Source: Guptibacillus hwajinpoensis
GTDB lineage: Bacteria > Bacillota > Bacilli > Bacillales > Bacillaceae_O
Direction: 5' to 3'
Assembly: GCA_016841765.1 (NCBI GenBank)
Contig: JAENYN010000021.1
Span: forward strand, 1 to 64,000
Length of the DNA stretch: 64,000 nucleotides
Shown here: one piece after another, positions 42,139-49,525 of the stretch
How positions within the stretch are numbered: the first letter of the stretch is position 1
How the letters are laid out: each line of letters starts with the position of its first letter
Translations under genes and position numbers: made by a program
Notes under the pieces: generated by a model
The model's database searches: none
What the model was told of the DNA's origin: nothing
What the model saw: only the letters and a program-made list of their open reading frames with translations

Positions 42139-42615
42139 GTGAATGTGATTTTACAGAAAGCGGCAAACGAAGATGCCCGGGCCATTTACGACATTCAGGT
42201 AAAGGCATTCAAGCCGTTATTGGAAAAATACAGGGATTATCATACCAATCCTGCTAATGAAACGATTGAAAGAGTCCTCGAAAGAATAAATCATCCGAAC
42301 AGCGGCTTTTTTAAAATCGTTGCCGACGGACGTTTAGCTGGTGCGATATGCATCGTTTGGAAAAATGATCTGAGTTTCTGGATCAGCCCCATGTTCATCC
42401 TTCCTGAATATCAGGGGAACGGGATTGCCCAGCAGGCGATCCGGTTGGCGGAGGCATTATTTCCACAGGCGGGCAGCTGGGAACTTGCAACAATCCTGGA
42501 AGAAGAGCGGAACTGCTATTTGTATGAAAAAATGGGTTATACGAAAACGGGCGTGACGAAAAAACTGAATGAAATGGCTACGCTTGTGTTTTATAAAAAA
42601 GGGATATGGACTTAA
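42139..42615 (+). CDS. GNAT N-acetyltransferase
   Basis: 158 residues, GTG start; no strong SD because the preceding gene ends seven bases upstream, so translation is probably coupled. Core: MFILPEYQGNGIAQQAIRLAEALFP (about 90-114), with Q-G-N-G-I-A as the acetyl-CoA loop, and the C-terminal NCYLYEKMGYTKTGVTKKLNEM. Opening QKAANEDARAIYDIQVKAFKPLLEKYRDYHTNPA is common in a group of Bacillus GNATs of unknown function. It is followed by a strong bidirectional hairpin. Confidence 0.87.
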   Translation: MNVILQKAANEDARAIYDIQVKAFKPLLEKYRDYHTNPANETIERVLERINHPNSGFFKIVADGRLAGAICIVWKNDLSFWISPMFILPEYQGNGIAQQAIRLAEALFPQAGSWELATILEEERNCYLYEKMGYTKTGVTKKLNEMATLVFYKKGIWT

Positions 42616-42617
42616 CT

Positions 42618-42650
42618 GGAACAACCGCAGGCTGCCTGCGGTTGTTCGTG
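42618..42650. terminator. strong hairpin between converging genes
   Basis: GAACAACCGCAGG and CCTGCGGTTGTTC pair perfectly over 13 bp around a CTG loop. It lies between the converging GNAT and MFS genes. Confidence 0.85.
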
Positions 42651-42651
42651 A

Positions 42652-43863
42652 TTATTCGAGTTTTACCCTCAGGGGCCGGCCAAGCTTGCGCAAAGACGGA
42701 TGTAAAAGGAAATAGACGGTAAAAACGAGATATCCGCCTCCCGCGAGATAAAGAGTCAGCATTCCCGAGCTGATTTCACCCAGCAAGCCTCCAAGAAAAT
42801 AACCGGCAGGGCTAAGCGACCCTAACAGCGATGATAAAAAGGCAAAACCGATTCCGATATACTCATCCGGCATGTTCACTTGGATTAACGTCTGTATATA
42901 AATACTGAGAATCCCAATCCCATCCCAGGATAAGAAGAAAAATCCATATGGAAGGATGGACAAATCGCTCGACAAAAACGCGAGCAGCCAGCTTATACCG
43001 GAAATCAAGGAGACAGCAGGCATGATCCGGTTAAGCGGAAAGTTTTCCAGAGGGCTGGACAGTACGGTACCGGTCAAAGTGCCTCCGGACATCGCTGCCA
43101 GCCAGAAGCCGTATTCAGCCGGCGTTGGTGAAATGATTGGCAGCATGGCAATCCCCATCGTTGCTGTCACATTTATGGCAATGACACCGGCAAGGATTGC
43201 GAGCAGTGTCTGCTGCTTTTTTATGGCAATATATCCGTCAATAAAATCCTTCCGATATTGCTGGAAAAAAGGATACGATGGAGGCTGTTTCTCCTTATTT
43301 GTTTTAGGCACAGCCAGGAAGAAGAAAAACAACAATCCGGTAGCGATGAGAAGCAAGCTGTTTGATACATAGATGAATCCAAGACCGATAAAGGCGATGA
43401 GAATCCCTGACACAGCATCTGCGAGCAGATCTAATGTCTGATAAGAAAAAGCAAAAATGGAATTCACTTTTGTCAGCTCTTCATCCGCAGATAACCGTTT
43501 GATCAGTGCATTTTCTGTAGGGTATGTGACCTCAGACAGTGTTAGTGCCATAAACATCAGCAAAAACAGAACCGGCAGCCATAGCATGCTGGTGAAATAA
43601 AGAATGCTGATGGCGCCAACTAAAATCCCCTGTCCGATTTCAGCCACATAAAGCAATTTCCGTTTCGAAAATCGGTCGATCAAAGGGCCATATAAAAATT
43701 GCAATGTTATCGGCAGCATGGCGACGGCACTTGTCAGGCCGACCAAAAAGGCGGAGTCTGTAGCTGACTTGACAAACCAGACCGTTGCAATCATATACAT
43801 GCTGTCTGCGATATTTGTAAGAATCCTGCCGCTTAATAAAATCCATAACTGTTTGTTCATCAT
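42652..43863 (-). CDS. MFS efflux transporter, DHA3/macrolide-type
   Basis: 403 residues with about twelve membrane helices. Opening WILLSGRILTNIADSMYMIATVWF, then the motif A-like loop GPLIDRFSKRKLLYVAEIGQ between helices 2 and 3 (described by its core, D-R-F-S-K-R-K), match the MefA/DHA3 family of drug/H+ antiporters. The C-half has PLENFPLNR and MPDEYIGIGFAFLSSLLGS. The GGAGGAGG SD 4 bases before the ATG is inside the hairpin at 43871-43914, and a short leader ORF lies further up, as in inducible antibiotic efflux genes. Actual drug unknown. Confidence 0.87.
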   Translation of the reverse strand: MMNKQLWILLSGRILTNIADSMYMIATVWFVKSATDSAFLVGLTSAVAMLPITLQFLYGPLIDRFSKRKLLYVAEIGQGILVGAISILYFTSMLWLPVLFLLMFMALTLSEVTYPTENALIKRLSADEELTKVNSIFAFSYQTLDLLADAVSGILIAFIGLGFIYVSNSLLLIATGLLFFFFLAVPKTNKEKQPPSYPFFQQYRKDFIDGYIAIKKQQTLLAILAGVIAINVTATMGIAMLPIISPTPAEYGFWLAAMSGGTLTGTVLSSPLENFPLNRIMPAVSLISGISWLLAFLSSDLSILPYGFFFLSWDGIGILSIYIQTLIQVNMPDEYIGIGFAFLSSLLGSLSPAGYFLGGLLGEISSGMLTLYLAGGGYLVFTVYFLLHPSLRKLGRPLRVKLE

Positions 43864-43870
43864 TATTCCT

Positions 43871-43914
43871 CCTCCGATATAAGTAGATCTGCTTAACGAT
43901 CAACTTATCGGAGG
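43871..43914 (-). promoter_or_regulatory. SD-sequestering hairpin upstream of the MFS gene
   Basis: On the minus strand the transcript reads CCTCCGATA-AGTTGATC...GATCTACTTA-TATCGGAGG: 9-bp perfect outer arms (CCTCCGATA with TATCGGAGG) and a further inner AAGT/ACTT-GATC pairing. The 3' arm contains the GGAGG that serves as SD for the MFS start. No T tail follows, so it is not a terminator; it would mask translation start. Confidence 0.75.
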
Positions 43915-43929
43915 GCCACGGACACAAGG

Positions 43930-43968
43930 TTAATGATCAAAAGGGTTTAAATGATAGATGGCAATCAT
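43930..43968 (-). CDS. leader peptide of the MFS gene (12 aa)
   Basis: ATG at 43968 with AAAGG 8 bases upstream, a 12-codon ORF reading MIAIYHLNPFDH and TAA at 43932-43930, 16 bases before the masking hairpin. The layout (SD, short peptide, hairpin hiding the next SD, efflux gene) is that of drug-inducible translational attenuators such as those of erm, cat and mef genes. The peptide itself matches none that I remember. Ribosome stalling on it would be expected to open the hairpin. That is inference from architecture. Confidence 0.65.
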   Translation of the reverse strand: MIAIYHLNPFDH

Positions 43969-44294
43969 CGAAACATCCTTTCTAAGAAATGGTAAAATAA
44001 TTGTTTCATATTTTGAATGAGAGTTCAATGAAGTGTTGATTTTTTAACAAGGGAATAGTGCCGTTCGTTGCCGGTAGTTTAATAGATTTTAGATTTTAAA
44101 CTCCCATCGTTTGTCTGTTCAACGGATGGCTGTGTTGATGAGGAAGCTAAACAAGTGAGGAAGAAAATTATACTGAATTTTCCATATTACCTTTCATAAT
44201 GGACAGAGCAAATAGGATACAATAGAATTGGTAGCCCGTCGAACAGGGTGGGGCAGACAGGTTTGAAAGGTTATTCAGAAAGGGTTGTGTTTTG
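43969..44294. other. divergent promoter region, no gene seen
   Basis: The left part should contain the promoter of the leader peptide/MFS transcript, the right part that of the membrane gene at 44295 (a GGATACAAT -10-like box near 44217). No hairpin or ORF of note besides. Confidence 0.4.
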
Positions 44295-44738
44295 ATGAAA
44301 TCCTTGAATGAGAAGTATACCAAAGATGCCCGCCGTATGAACTGGTCTGTTTTCAGATTACTTGTTATTTCTGGGGGAATCGCAACAGCTGTAACAATAG
44401 TTGATTTAATGAAAGGACCTTCAGATTCGTTGGATGGTGATCAGTCTTATATCGGTTTCAACTGGGAATTTCATGACACTGTAATGTCTTTAACATTGGC
44501 CATTTTAACTGTTCTGCTAGCTGCATATTGGAAGCGCCTGTTTCCGTTCAATATGGCTCTGGCTATTATTCTTTCAGGCTTTTTCTATCAGTTATTTTTC
44601 TTTATTTTTACGGTCGGATGGGATGGGTTTCAGGGGTTGGTGGGTCTGATCGTTTCTGTCTTTGCCGGATTGTTTCTGTTTATCTGGCAAGGCGTTTTGC
44701 TGTTTAAGCAATGGAAGGGTTTGAAGGTGAAAGAATGA
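44295..44738 (+). CDS. four-TM membrane protein of unknown function
   Basis: 147 residues from ATG 44295, after AGAAAGGGTTGTG. Basic N-terminus (KSLNEKYTKDARRMNW), helices at about 19-38, 66-84, 90-108 and 112-138, an acidic loop (DGDQSYIGFNWEFHD) outside, and a basic C-terminus (FKQWKGLKVKE). Family not recognised. Its stop overlaps the ATG of the next small gene. Confidence 0.6.
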   Translation: MKSLNEKYTKDARRMNWSVFRLLVISGGIATAVTIVDLMKGPSDSLDGDQSYIGFNWEFHDTVMSLTLAILTVLLAAYWKRLFPFNMALAIILSGFFYQLFFFIFTVGWDGFQGLVGLIVSVFAGLFLFIWQGVLLFKQWKGLKVKE

Positions 44739-44833
44739 AAAACTGGATTTTTATAACGTATGCAATTCTTTTGGGAGTAATCTCGATTTTTTACAGTGAG
44801 GTTGTGACATTTGTCATGCTGGGGTTTATTTAA
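44735..44833 (+). CDS. very small hydrophobic peptide (32 aa)
   Basis: ATG overlaps the previous stop (ATGA at 44735-44738), with GAAGGTGAAAGA as SD. The product MKNWIFITYAILLGVISI and following is one membrane helix with Ser-Glu in the middle. Coupling to the preceding membrane gene suggests a real subunit or accessory peptide. It has not been recognised elsewhere. Confidence 0.5.
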   Translation: MKNWIFITYAILLGVISIFYSEVVTFVMLGFI

Positions 44834-44933
44834 TCAATTCAACCTTGAAGAAAATCCTAAAAGAGAATCGTATTGAAGAAAAGTAATGAAAGATGGCGTC
44901 TCTTCGGTGCTTATCGGACAAGTTATCACAAAT

Positions 44934-44969
44934 AAAAATCCTGAGGAAGCATCACGCCTCAGGATTTTT
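44934..44969. terminator. bidirectional terminator
   Basis: AAAAATCCTGAGG and CCTCAGGATTTTT pair perfectly over 13 bp. On the minus strand the stem includes the last codons of the DHA2 transporter; on the plus strand it ends the small membrane genes. Confidence 0.9.
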
Positions 44970-46349
44970 AACGAAAAATGATATGACCAACCCGATGACC
45001 GCAGATATGCCGGCTACAAAGAACGATACATTTACTCCGTGTACCAGTCCGGCTGCACCTTCGTTCGGCAATGCGGCGGTCGACATGACTGTGACAAGCA
45101 GAGCGGTTCCGACGGCACCTGATACTTGCCGCATCGTATTGTTCATGGCTGTGCCGTGCGGAAGCAACTTGATCGGCAGGGCATTGAGTCCAGCGGTTGT
45201 GACCGGCATCATCACCATGGCGACACTAAGCATCCTGAATGCATTGACGATTGTCAAATAAGCGAAGGATGTCTCAGGTTTCAGGATTGTAAACAAAAAG
45301 GTCGAGATGGTCAGAAGGCTCAGGCCGATGATGGCCAGCCACCTGGCTCCGAATTTATCAAAAAGCCGTCCGGTGACAGGATTCATGAATCCCATAATGA
45401 GAGCACCCGGAAGCAGCATCAGGCCTGATTCAAAGGCAGTGTAGCCAAGCATGTTTTGCATGAGGAGCGGGAGAACGGTTGCTCCGCCTATCATGGCAAT
45501 GAATACGAGCATGCCTAGAATCGTAGAGAGAGTGAACATTTTATTTTTAAATACCCGGAACTCCAGGATTGGCTGTTTTAATTTGAACTGCCTTAAAATG
45601 AACAGCGTGAGCGCAACTGCGCCGACAATCATTGAAATGATGACTTGATTGCTTTCCCAGCTGGCGGACCCTGCCGTACTGAATCCATACAGCAAGCCGC
45701 CGAATCCGAGTGAAGACAAAATAATCGACAGGAAATCCACTTTCGGATACGTCTGCTTCGTCACATTTTTAAGAATGAAATAAGCGATGATGAAATCGAC
45801 GATCACAATCGGCAAGATGACATAAAACAAACTTCTCCATGGAAAATGTTCCACAAGCCAACCGGATAAAGTCGGACCGATTGCCGGTGCAAACGAGATG
45901 ACAAGACCGAACATTCCCATGGCAGAGCCCCGCTTGTTAGGCGGGTAGACAAGAAACAAGATTGTCTGCATAAGCGGCATGATGATGCCGGCGCCGGAAG
46001 CCTGAAGGATCCTCCCGATGAGCAAAATGGCAAAATTGGGCGAGATGGCGGCGACGAAGGTTCCGGCAGCAAAAAGACCCATAGCTGACAGGAACAGGGC
46101 CCTCGTCGTAAACCGTTCGATTAAAAAGGCGGTGATCGGGATCATCACCCCATTCACAAGCATAAAAATCGATGTCAGCCATTGGGCCGTACTGGCTTCG
46201 AGGTTCAAATCCCTCATAATATGAGGGAGTGCTGTCGCAAGCAGCGTCTGATTCAGGATTGCGGCAAACGCACCGGAAAGCAGAACGGCGATTAGCGGTG
46301 TTTTATTAACAGTTACATGCCCTTGTTCTGCATGTTCATTGTTTTCCAT
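44952..46349 (-). CDS. MFS drug efflux transporter, DHA2/EmrB (LmrB-like)
   Basis: 465 residues with about fourteen membrane helices. Features of DHA2 proteins: LNQTLLATALPHIMRDL, then TAQWLTSIFMLVNGVMIPITAFL (motif D1 region), motif C-like GPTLSGWLVEHFPWRSLFYVILP (described by its ends) and a long second half. The closest general type is B. subtilis LmrB/YhcA. AGAAAGAAGGAAAACC precedes the ATG. It lies 30 bases after the TetR gene in one operon, with twin palindromes in front of that gene, so expression is probably drug-inducible by derepression. Confidence 0.9.
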   Translation of the reverse strand: MENNEHAEQGHVTVNKTPLIAVLLSGAFAAILNQTLLATALPHIMRDLNLEASTAQWLTSIFMLVNGVMIPITAFLIERFTTRALFLSAMGLFAAGTFVAAISPNFAILLIGRILQASGAGIIMPLMQTILFLVYPPNKRGSAMGMFGLVISFAPAIGPTLSGWLVEHFPWRSLFYVILPIVIVDFIIAYFILKNVTKQTYPKVDFLSIILSSLGFGGLLYGFSTAGSASWESNQVIISMIVGAVALTLFILRQFKLKQPILEFRVFKNKMFTLSTILGMLVFIAMIGGATVLPLLMQNMLGYTAFESGLMLLPGALIMGFMNPVTGRLFDKFGARWLAIIGLSLLTISTFLFTILKPETSFAYLTIVNAFRMLSVAMVMMPVTTAGLNALPIKLLPHGTAMNNTMRQVSGAVGTALLVTVMSTAALPNEGAAGLVHGVNVSFFVAGISAVIGLVISFFVKNPEA

Positions 46350-46379
46350 TGGTTTTCCTTCTTTCTATCTAATGGTGTA

Positions 46380-46994
46380 TCAGGAGGGGCGTGTACTCAA
46401 ACCGGCTTTCAGCATTTCGATTTCATGCCTGTGTTTTTGCATTGCATCTTCCAACGTCAGCTCATTCGCGATGCTGTACACAAGGTTATGGAAGGTCACA
46501 GCCATAATGAGCTGCATGGCATGAAATAGCTCTTTTTCGGATGAAACGGAAATGATATCCATATCGATTAAAGGAAGCAATTCACTGTATCCGCCGCCGG
46601 ATGGCTCCCGGCCAAAAAAACGGGTCAATGCATGTTCGATTTTGTAATTCATATTTAGCAGGACATTTTTGATGAATTGATCCCGATCCTTTGCTTCTTC
46701 CAGGGATGATTGAAACAACTCTATCGTTGCCTCAAAGAGATCTCCATCCCACTTTCTCAACTTCGACATGAACTCTACATGCCGTTCCCGGGCATGCTCT
46801 TTCAAAAGATAAAAAAAGGCATCTTCCTTATCCTCAAAATACTGATAAAAGCTGCCTCTCGGTATGCCCGCTGTCTTAAGAATATTTGCAATGGAAGCTT
46901 CGTACAGGGAAACTCTCGTAAACTCTTTTCTGGCAGCCTCTATCAACGTTCTTCTTTTCTCTTCTTTCAAGTTATAAAAGGTTGGTTTCGGCAT
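46380..46994 (-). CDS. TetR family repressor
   Basis: 204 residues from ATG 46994; a longer frame upstream runs through the operator and has no SD. N-terminal HTH (about 8-55): TLIEAARKEFTRVSLYEASIANILKTAGIPRGSFYQYFEDKEDAFFYLL (described by its ends), where G-S-F-Y-Q-Y-F is the recognition helix ending typical of TetR. The rest (about 60-204) is a helical ligand domain. It precedes and is co-transcribed with the DHA2 pump, so it likely represses both through the palindromes at 47023-47067. Confidence 0.9.
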   Translation of the reverse strand: MPKPTFYNLKEEKRRTLIEAARKEFTRVSLYEASIANILKTAGIPRGSFYQYFEDKEDAFFYLLKEHARERHVEFMSKLRKWDGDLFEATIELFQSSLEEAKDRDQFIKNVLLNMNYKIEHALTRFFGREPSGGGYSELLPLIDMDIISVSSEKELFHAMQLIMAVTFHNLVYSIANELTLEDAMQKHRHEIEMLKAGLSTRPS

Positions 46995-47022
46995 ATTCGT
47001 ATTTCTCCCAATATTTATTAAA

Positions 47023-47067
47023 TGTGACAGACTGTCACAAAGGATAATGTTAAGTGACACCGTGTCA
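47023..47067. promoter_or_regulatory. twin palindromic operators for the TetR/MFS operon
   Basis: TGTGACAG-A-CTGTCACA (47023-47039) is a perfect 17-bp palindrome and TGACAC-C-GTGTCA (47055-47067) a perfect 13-bp one. They share the TGACA...TGTCA half-sites and their centres (47031 and 47061) are 30 bp apart, about three helical turns. They lie 29-73 bases before the TetR start. Confidence 0.75.
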
Positions 47068-47206
47068 TATGTCAACCGATTTGGTGTGCGCATACTTAGC
47101 CGCTGCAAGGGTGACAGCGGGATATTGTCATCCGCTTGAAACCTTTCTTTTCCAATTCCGTATAAGTAGTAACAGGCTGCCTGGATAAAAAAAGGAGGAG
47201 TTCATC

Positions 47207-47527
47207 ATCCGAAAACTGATAAGCATCGGACTGACGCTTTTGTTTCTTCTGGCTGTCAATATTGGATTCACCTTCTTGATTGATGCTCACTTTGTTGACT
47301 TTGTGTTTTTCACAGGATTGCTTGCTGTCGCTGTCATTTTCTTTTTCAGTTCATCCGGCGGGCTTTCGAGCCGCCAGCTTGATTTGCAAATCCAGTCACA
47401 AACCGGGATGAAACAGGAAGCGGGAAAGCGGTCGTTTCAAGGAATAGCCAGTTTTTACACTGCCGTTGCATATACTGTAATAGGAGCTGTCATTTCGGTG
47501 GTGTATTACTGGGAGTACTTTTTTTGA
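47207..47527 (+). CDS. small membrane protein with a possible non-AUG (ATC) start
   Basis: The frame is open from upstream; AAAGGAGGAG (47190-47200) is an excellent SD but the codons at proper spacing are ATC (47204 and 47207), giving I-R-K-L-I-S-I-G-L-T-L-L-F-L-L. The first standard start is TTG 47240, which would lose half of the first helix and sit 40 bases from the SD. About three helices (5-24, 28-46 and 80-102 with the ATC start). AUC initiation is rare but known in bacteria; a point mutation from ATG is an alternative. The protein may belong to the DUF5316 group. Confidence 0.5.
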   Translation: MRKLISIGLTLLFLLAVNIGFTFLIDAHFVDFVFFTGLLAVAVIFFFSSSGGLSSRQLDLQIQSQTGMKQEAGKRSFQGIASFYTAVAYTVIGAVISVVYYWEYFF

Positions 47528-47602
47528 TAAATTTGCTTTGAGCCGATCTGCATATGATTTCCGGGGGAAAACCATTTTAGATAAGAAGAAAGGAGTGGCC
47601 GG

Positions 47603-47776
47603 ATGAGCTGGTTTTGGATCATGATTGGCGGTATCTTAGGGTTTGCTTTTCTGATCGATTGGAGAAGGAAGAGGAATCGCAACACTTCACAACAACCGAT
47701 CAATCCCAATCAAAAGCCCGGTGAAGATGCCAATTATATGATGGGTGATAACCGCTATACGGGCGGCGGGCAGTAA
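47603..47776 (+). CDS. small single-TM protein (57 aa)
   Basis: ATG 47603 after AAAGGAGTGGCCGG. One N-terminal helix (SWFWIMIGGILGFAFLI) followed by a basic stretch (DWRRKRNRN) and a disordered, Asn/Gly-rich tail (NQKPGEDANYMMGDNRYTG). So the tail is cytoplasmic. No family recognised, but the clean SD and distinct composition support a real gene. It may be co-transcribed with 47207. Confidence 0.65.
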   Translation: MSWFWIMIGGILGFAFLIDWRRKRNRNTSQQPINPNQKPGEDANYMMGDNRYTGGGQ

Positions 47777-47825
47777 TCCGGGCAATCATATCGGTAAGTG
47801 CCGGGGCTCAGGAGAAAGGCATCAA

Positions 47826-47860
47826 CAAAAATTCCCCTCCAGGCGAAGGGGAATCTTTTA
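47826..47860 (-). terminator. terminator of the APC permease gene
   Basis: AAAATTCCCCT and AGGGGAATCTTT arms around CCAGGCGA, with T run on the minus strand. Confidence 0.85.
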
Positions 47861-49153
47861 TTGATTTCGGGGTTTTAGGAAAAAGTATTCTCCAAGGAAT
47901 ACCAGTCCGATGAAAACGGCCGACACGATCACAATAAGAATGTCCGTCTCCAATTTGATCCACAGGAAAGCGGAAAGGACTATGGCATCCAGAACAAACG
48001 CGGTCAGCACAATAACCGGGTTTGCGTTAACTTTATCACGCAAGTTTTTGAATACACCCCAGTGGATGACCATGTCCATTACAAGATATAGAATGGCGCC
48101 CATTGAAGCGATGCGTGTCAGGTCAAAAAAGATCGTTAAAACCATAGCCAGAACGATGGTATACACAAGGGTATGCCGCTGGATTGTGCCGGACATCCCA
48201 AAGTGGCTGTGCGGAATCAGTTTCATATTCGTAAGCATCGCAAGCATTCGGGATACGGCAAAAACACTGGCGATAATACCGGTTACCGTTGCAATGATTG
48301 CGAGAATAACAGTCATCCAGAGTCCTGTACTTCCAAAAGCGGGGCGTGCCGCTTCAGCCAGCGCATAGTTTTTTGCCGCGATTGTCTCTGTTATCGAAAG
48401 ATTGCTTGAGACTGCCCATGCCAGCAGCAAATACACGACCAGGCTGATCAATATGGAAAGAGCAATGGCACGGCCGACATTTTTCTTTGGCTTTGTAATT
48501 TCAGCACCACTGTTTGTAATTGTCGTAAAGCCTTTAAAAGCGAGAATTGTAAGGGCTACGGCTCCAATGTATCTTGCCATTCCCGGATCTGGCGGGTTTG
48601 ACCCCGGTTCCGCAAGATTGAAAGAGAAGTCAGCCGCCCAGATGCCTGCAATCGCCATGACGGAAAGGCCAAGTATTTTGATGAGCGATGCAATGGATGT
48701 GAACGTCTGAATGAATTCATTGCCTGAAATATTAACAAGAAAGGCTATGGTGACTAAAATGACGCCAAGAAGCGGGACGAGCCAGTCTGCCTGCTTTCCA
48801 TCAAACAGCTGTAATGTGTAGGTTCCGAATGTCCTGGCGACAAGACTCTGATTGATTACCATCGAAATGGCCATCATGAGTGCAGCAGAAGCAGTGATGA
48901 CTCCTTTGCCGTATGCTTTTACGAGAAACATGCCGATGCCGCCGGCGGAAGGGTACTCCTGGCTCATCCTGATATACGAGTAAGAACTGAACGCGGTCAC
49001 GATACTTCCGATCAGGAAAATGAGCGGAAACCAGACGCCGGAAAGCTCTGCCACTTGCCCGAGGAGGGCGAAAATGCCTGCGCTGATCATGACCCCGGTC
49101 CCGAGTCCGACGGCGCCAACTAGTGTTATGCTGTTCTTTCTGTATTCCTGCAA
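47858..49153 (-). CDS. APC family amino acid permease
   Basis: 431 residues, TTG start after AAGGAGGCGTCAAACC. About twelve helices with the APC helix 1 motif LVGAVGLGTGVMISAGIFALLG (G-x-G-x-M-I-x-x-G-I-F) near the N-terminus, and conserved YIRMSQEYPSAGG in helix 3. AFKGFTTITNSGAEITKPKKNVGRAI is the family's helix 6-7 region. Substrate amino acid not predictable. The selenoprotein gene is divergent, 372 bp away; a functional link is possible but not shown. Confidence 0.88.
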   Translation of the reverse strand: MQEYRKNSITLVGAVGLGTGVMISAGIFALLGQVAELSGVWFPLIFLIGSIVTAFSSYSYIRMSQEYPSAGGIGMFLVKAYGKGVITASAALMMAISMVINQSLVARTFGTYTLQLFDGKQADWLVPLLGVILVTIAFLVNISGNEFIQTFTSIASLIKILGLSVMAIAGIWAADFSFNLAEPGSNPPDPGMARYIGAVALTILAFKGFTTITNSGAEITKPKKNVGRAIALSILISLVVYLLLAWAVSSNLSITETIAAKNYALAEAARPAFGSTGLWMTVILAIIATVTGIIASVFAVSRMLAMLTNMKLIPHSHFGMSGTIQRHTLVYTIVLAMVLTIFFDLTRIASMGAILYLVMDMVIHWGVFKNLRDKVNANPVIVLTAFVLDAIVLSAFLWIKLETDILIVIVSAVFIGLVFLGEYFFLKPRNQ

Positions 49154-49238
49154 GGTTTGACGCCTCCTTCTATTTTGCTATAGTTGGACTATTCCCTTTT
49201 CCGCGTCTGGTAATCTTGGAGATTCACAGTGTTTTTTC

Positions 49239-49290
49239 GGTGCCTGACCCCCAGTGCGGTGATGCTTTATCAGGGCGGGGGTCAGGCACC
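49239..49290. repeat. GGTGCCTGACCCCC hairpin repeat, copy 5
   Basis: GGTGCCTGACCCCC and GGGGGTCAGGCACC arms with a longer loop (AGTGCGGTGATGCTTTATCA). It is placed in the gap between the divergent APC permease and selenoprotein genes, closer to the permease side. Confidence 0.85.
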
Positions 49291-49417
49291 GCCATGCACA
49301 AATAGCTCACCTTTTTCATAGCATACGGTAAGTATTTAATTCCGATAAGAAAACTAGGGTTGATTTCTCGGAATTCCGTGGTAAAATGAAAATTACTTAT
49401 CAAACAGCAAGCAAATT

Positions 49418-49502
49418 GAAGGCGGCCTATTTTTTTAGTTTTAAAGTATACTAAACTCATAGGAATTAATGAAATTAATAAGCAGGTGAAATTGCCGCCT
49501 TC
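49418..49502. promoter_or_regulatory. long-range inverted repeat before the selenoprotein gene
   Basis: GAAGGCGGC (49418-49426) and GCCGCCTTC (49494-49502) are perfect inverted copies 67 bases apart; the second is 23 bases before the ATG and just ahead of the SD (AAGGAAAGGAGAG). The enclosed stretch contains a TATACT -10-like box near 49447. It may be operator half-sites or a 5'-UTR hairpin. Confidence 0.45.
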
Positions 49503-49525
49503 TCATCAAGGAAAGGAGAGACGAG

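Noticed and set aside
43871-43914. The MFS upstream hairpin as a terminator
   Set aside because: The 3' arm is followed by AGGAATAATG, with no T run; it covers the SD, so masking of translation fits better.
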